DNA of 42,585 nt from Nitrospirota bacterium. Lineage in GTDB: Bacteria; Nitrospirota; JACRHL01. The stretch's first letter is position 1; every line of letters begins with the position of its first letter. The translations under genes were made by a program, and so were the position numbers. The stretch is from NCBI GenBank assembly GCA_029881725.1, contig JAOUMB010000022.1, positions 1-42,585 of the forward strand, written 5' to 3'. Of this stretch, positions 41,646 through 42,585 are shown in pieces. The notes below the pieces were generated by a model, which had not been told where the DNA came from, did no database searches, and was given only the letters and a program-made list of their open reading frames with translations.

Positions 41646-42068
41646 ATGTTCAATACAGCGGTGGTTTCCAGCTATCAGCGAATTCTGACGGCAGGAAATT
41701 TTGGAGACTGTGTATATCAGCGATTTTTGGAAAGCCATCCGGAGGTAGCGCGCCGCTTTGCCGGGGTGGATATGGCCCGTCAGAAATTCCTGTTGCAGCG
41801 ATCCCTCACGGTGATGATGCAGCATGCGGCCGGTCTGAAGGGGGCTGATGCGGCGTTGGATCGCATTGCCGGACAACATGGGCCGCACGGCATGAGCCTG
41901 CCGCCATTCCTGTTTGACTATTGGATCGATGCCCTGGTCGGGGCGGTTGCGGAGTGTGACCCCCGGTGTGATATGGCCCTGGAGGCGGCCTGGCGCAGCC
42001 TGTTGCGCCGCGAGGTGGCACATTTCATTGCCCGTGGAAAGCAGGCCCTGCCGCTCCCCGTGGGGTAG
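41646..42068 (+). CDS. Second globin-family protein
   Basis: 140 residues. YQRFLESHPEVARRFAGVDMARQKFLLQRSLTVMM is a globin B-E helix pattern. RIAGQHGPHGMSLPPFLFDYWIDALV holds the probable proximal His78, and AWRSLLRREVAHFI is the H helix. It is more diverged than the globin at 21409 and lacks its Tyr/Phe pattern at the same spacing. It may be a sensor-type or other single-domain globin. GAGGTGGG lies just before the ATG. A -10-like GATAAT (41575-41580) precedes it. It is convergent with the TSP3-repeat gene. Confidence 0.75.
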   Translation: MFNTAVVSSYQRILTAGNFGDCVYQRFLESHPEVARRFAGVDMARQKFLLQRSLTVMMQHAAGLKGADAALDRIAGQHGPHGMSLPPFLFDYWIDALVGAVAECDPRCDMALEAAWRSLLRREVAHFIARGKQALPLPVG

Positions 42069-42075
42069 CGGCAAG

Positions 42076-42090
42076 GGCCCGCGGCGGGCC
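42076..42090. terminator. Hairpin between convergent genes
   Basis: GGCCCG-CGG-CGGGCC is a perfect 6-bp stem with a 3-base loop in the 30 bases between the two stop codons. No T-run follows on either strand, so termination is only suggested by position. Confidence 0.3.
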
Positions 42091-42098
42091 ATTCCGGG

Positions 42099-42470
42099 TC
42101 AGAACGTTTCGCAGGCGTCGCCGGTGCCGTCTCTATCCCAATCCAACTGAACCGGGTTGAACACGTATGGACAGTTGTCCTCGTTGTCCGCAATGGCATC
42201 GCCATCCAGGTCCACACTGTCGAGAAACACGTATCCCTTTTCCGCAGGGTTGTCCGGTCCGAACCGTGTCATCGGATCCGGCCCGATTCCTCCTCCGGGA
42301 AAAATAAGGGTGGCCTCGCCTCCCGCTTTCCACGGCTTGCGAAAGTCGGGGCTGTAGGTGGGGGTATTGAGGTCGCTTGCGGAAGATGGGACTGGAACCC
42401 CCGTACAGAACAGCGATATGGCCAGAAAGGGCAACGCAAGAAAGCACGCCCGGGTAATTGTTGGGGACAT
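42099..42470 (-). CDS. Secreted protein with thrombospondin type-3-like repeat
   Basis: 123 residues from the ATG at 42470, which gives a signal peptide ([24 protein letters not shown]). A short Pro/Gly-rich middle region is followed by a C-terminal Ca-binding repeat: [24 protein letters not shown] then DRDGTGDAC, the Dx[DN]xDGxxDxxDNC pattern of TSP3 repeats. It is likely extracellular or periplasmic with a structural or adhesive role; no enzymatic motif is seen. It begins 4 bases after the stop of the truncated upstream gene, whose end supplies the GAG of its weak ribosome site. Confidence 0.75.
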   Translation of the reverse strand: MSPTITRACFLALPFLAISLFCTGVPVPSSASDLNTPTYSPDFRKPWKAGGEATLIFPGGGIGPDPMTRFGPDNPAEKGYVFLDSVDLDGDAIADNEDNCPYVFNPVQLDWDRDGTGDACETF

Positions 42471-42474
42471 GATG

Positions 42475-42585
42475 TTACTCCGAAATGGCCATGGGAAACG
42501 GGGCACAGGCGTCGCCGATGCCGTCCCCAGCCCGATCGAGTTGCTCCGGGTTGAAGACGTATATGCAATTGTCCGCCTCGTCGGC
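42475..42585 (-). CDS. Partial gene: TSP3-like repeat protein, C-terminal end
   Basis: The gene runs off the right edge; only its last 36 residues are visible. [16 protein letters not shown] and GDGIGDAC form the end of a thrombospondin type-3-like repeat, closely similar to the repeat of the next gene, followed by a short tail and TAA. One Asp of the second DxDxDG unit is replaced (LDRAGDG), so one Ca site may be weak. It is probably a tandem duplicate in one operon with the gene at 42099-42470. Confidence 0.7.
   Translation of the reverse strand, partial: ADEADNCIYVFNPEQLDRAGDGIGDACAPFPMAISE

Overview
The window is about 42.6 kb of G+C-rich DNA (roughly two thirds G+C by eye, with a few clearly A+T-richer pockets). 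It comes from a Gram-negative bacterium, most likely a pseudomonadote: it carries Tol-Pal, TamA/TamB, a chaperone-usher locus, GlnE, TsaB/RimI and TypA. I cannot place it more finely. The DUF1844-tamB-tamA-glnE order and a tol operon without tolQ suggest a lineage away from the usual model gammaproteobacteria, but that is inference. I saw no tRNA, rRNA, CRISPR array, transposase or phage gene.

Left part (1-7955): a GH13 alpha-amylase-type enzyme and a POT-family peptide transporter on the minus strand, divergent from a UGT/MGT-like glycosyltransferase with a His-rich tandem-repeat insert. Then comes a 1.55 kb stretch with no convincing gene. It holds two REP-like palindromes and an A+T-rich island (about 6180-6660) packed with long inverted repeats and five copies of one heptamer. 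A nitroreductase-family gene and a HIT-family gene follow, convergent.

Middle-left (8051-14306, minus strand): a self-contained alternative chaperone-usher fimbrial locus. It has four DUF4402-like pilin paralogues, a PapD-like chaperone and a divergent usher, and is bounded by strong intrinsic terminators at both ends (the right-hand one belongs to the neighbouring cyclophilin). Upstream lie ppiB-like, a low-molecular-weight phosphatase-like gene and typA, all on the minus strand.

Centre (17525-21828, plus strand): a polytopic membrane protein of GT-C-like appearance, a DUF1796 putative cysteine peptidase, a seven-haem c-type cytochrome and a single-domain globin. The first two look less G+C-biased than their neighbours.

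Right part (21970-41535, plus strand): a long, tightly packed envelope cluster. tolR-tolB-pal-cpoB is followed by a TonB/TolA-like transducer, a coiled-coil lipoprotein of unknown role, tsaB and rimI. Then come DUF1844, tamB, a tamA/bamA-like Omp85 gene with seven POTRA-like repeats, and glnE. Many junctions are 0-4 bases, so translational coupling is likely. tolQ is absent. The tamB membrane anchor is out of frame with the rest of the gene by what looks like one missing base at about 29681-29684. ugd and a PilZ-domain gene follow as a probable pair.

Right edge (41646-42585): a second globin, then on the minus strand two tandem secreted proteins ending in thrombospondin type-3-like Ca-binding repeats. 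The upstream one is cut by the window edge.

Candidates for something new: the four-pilin DUF4402 fimbrial locus; the structured noncoding island at 6180-6660; the pseudoknot-capable element at 11-67; the rearranged tol operon with its unassigned coiled-coil lipoprotein; and the seven-POTRA TamA-like protein.
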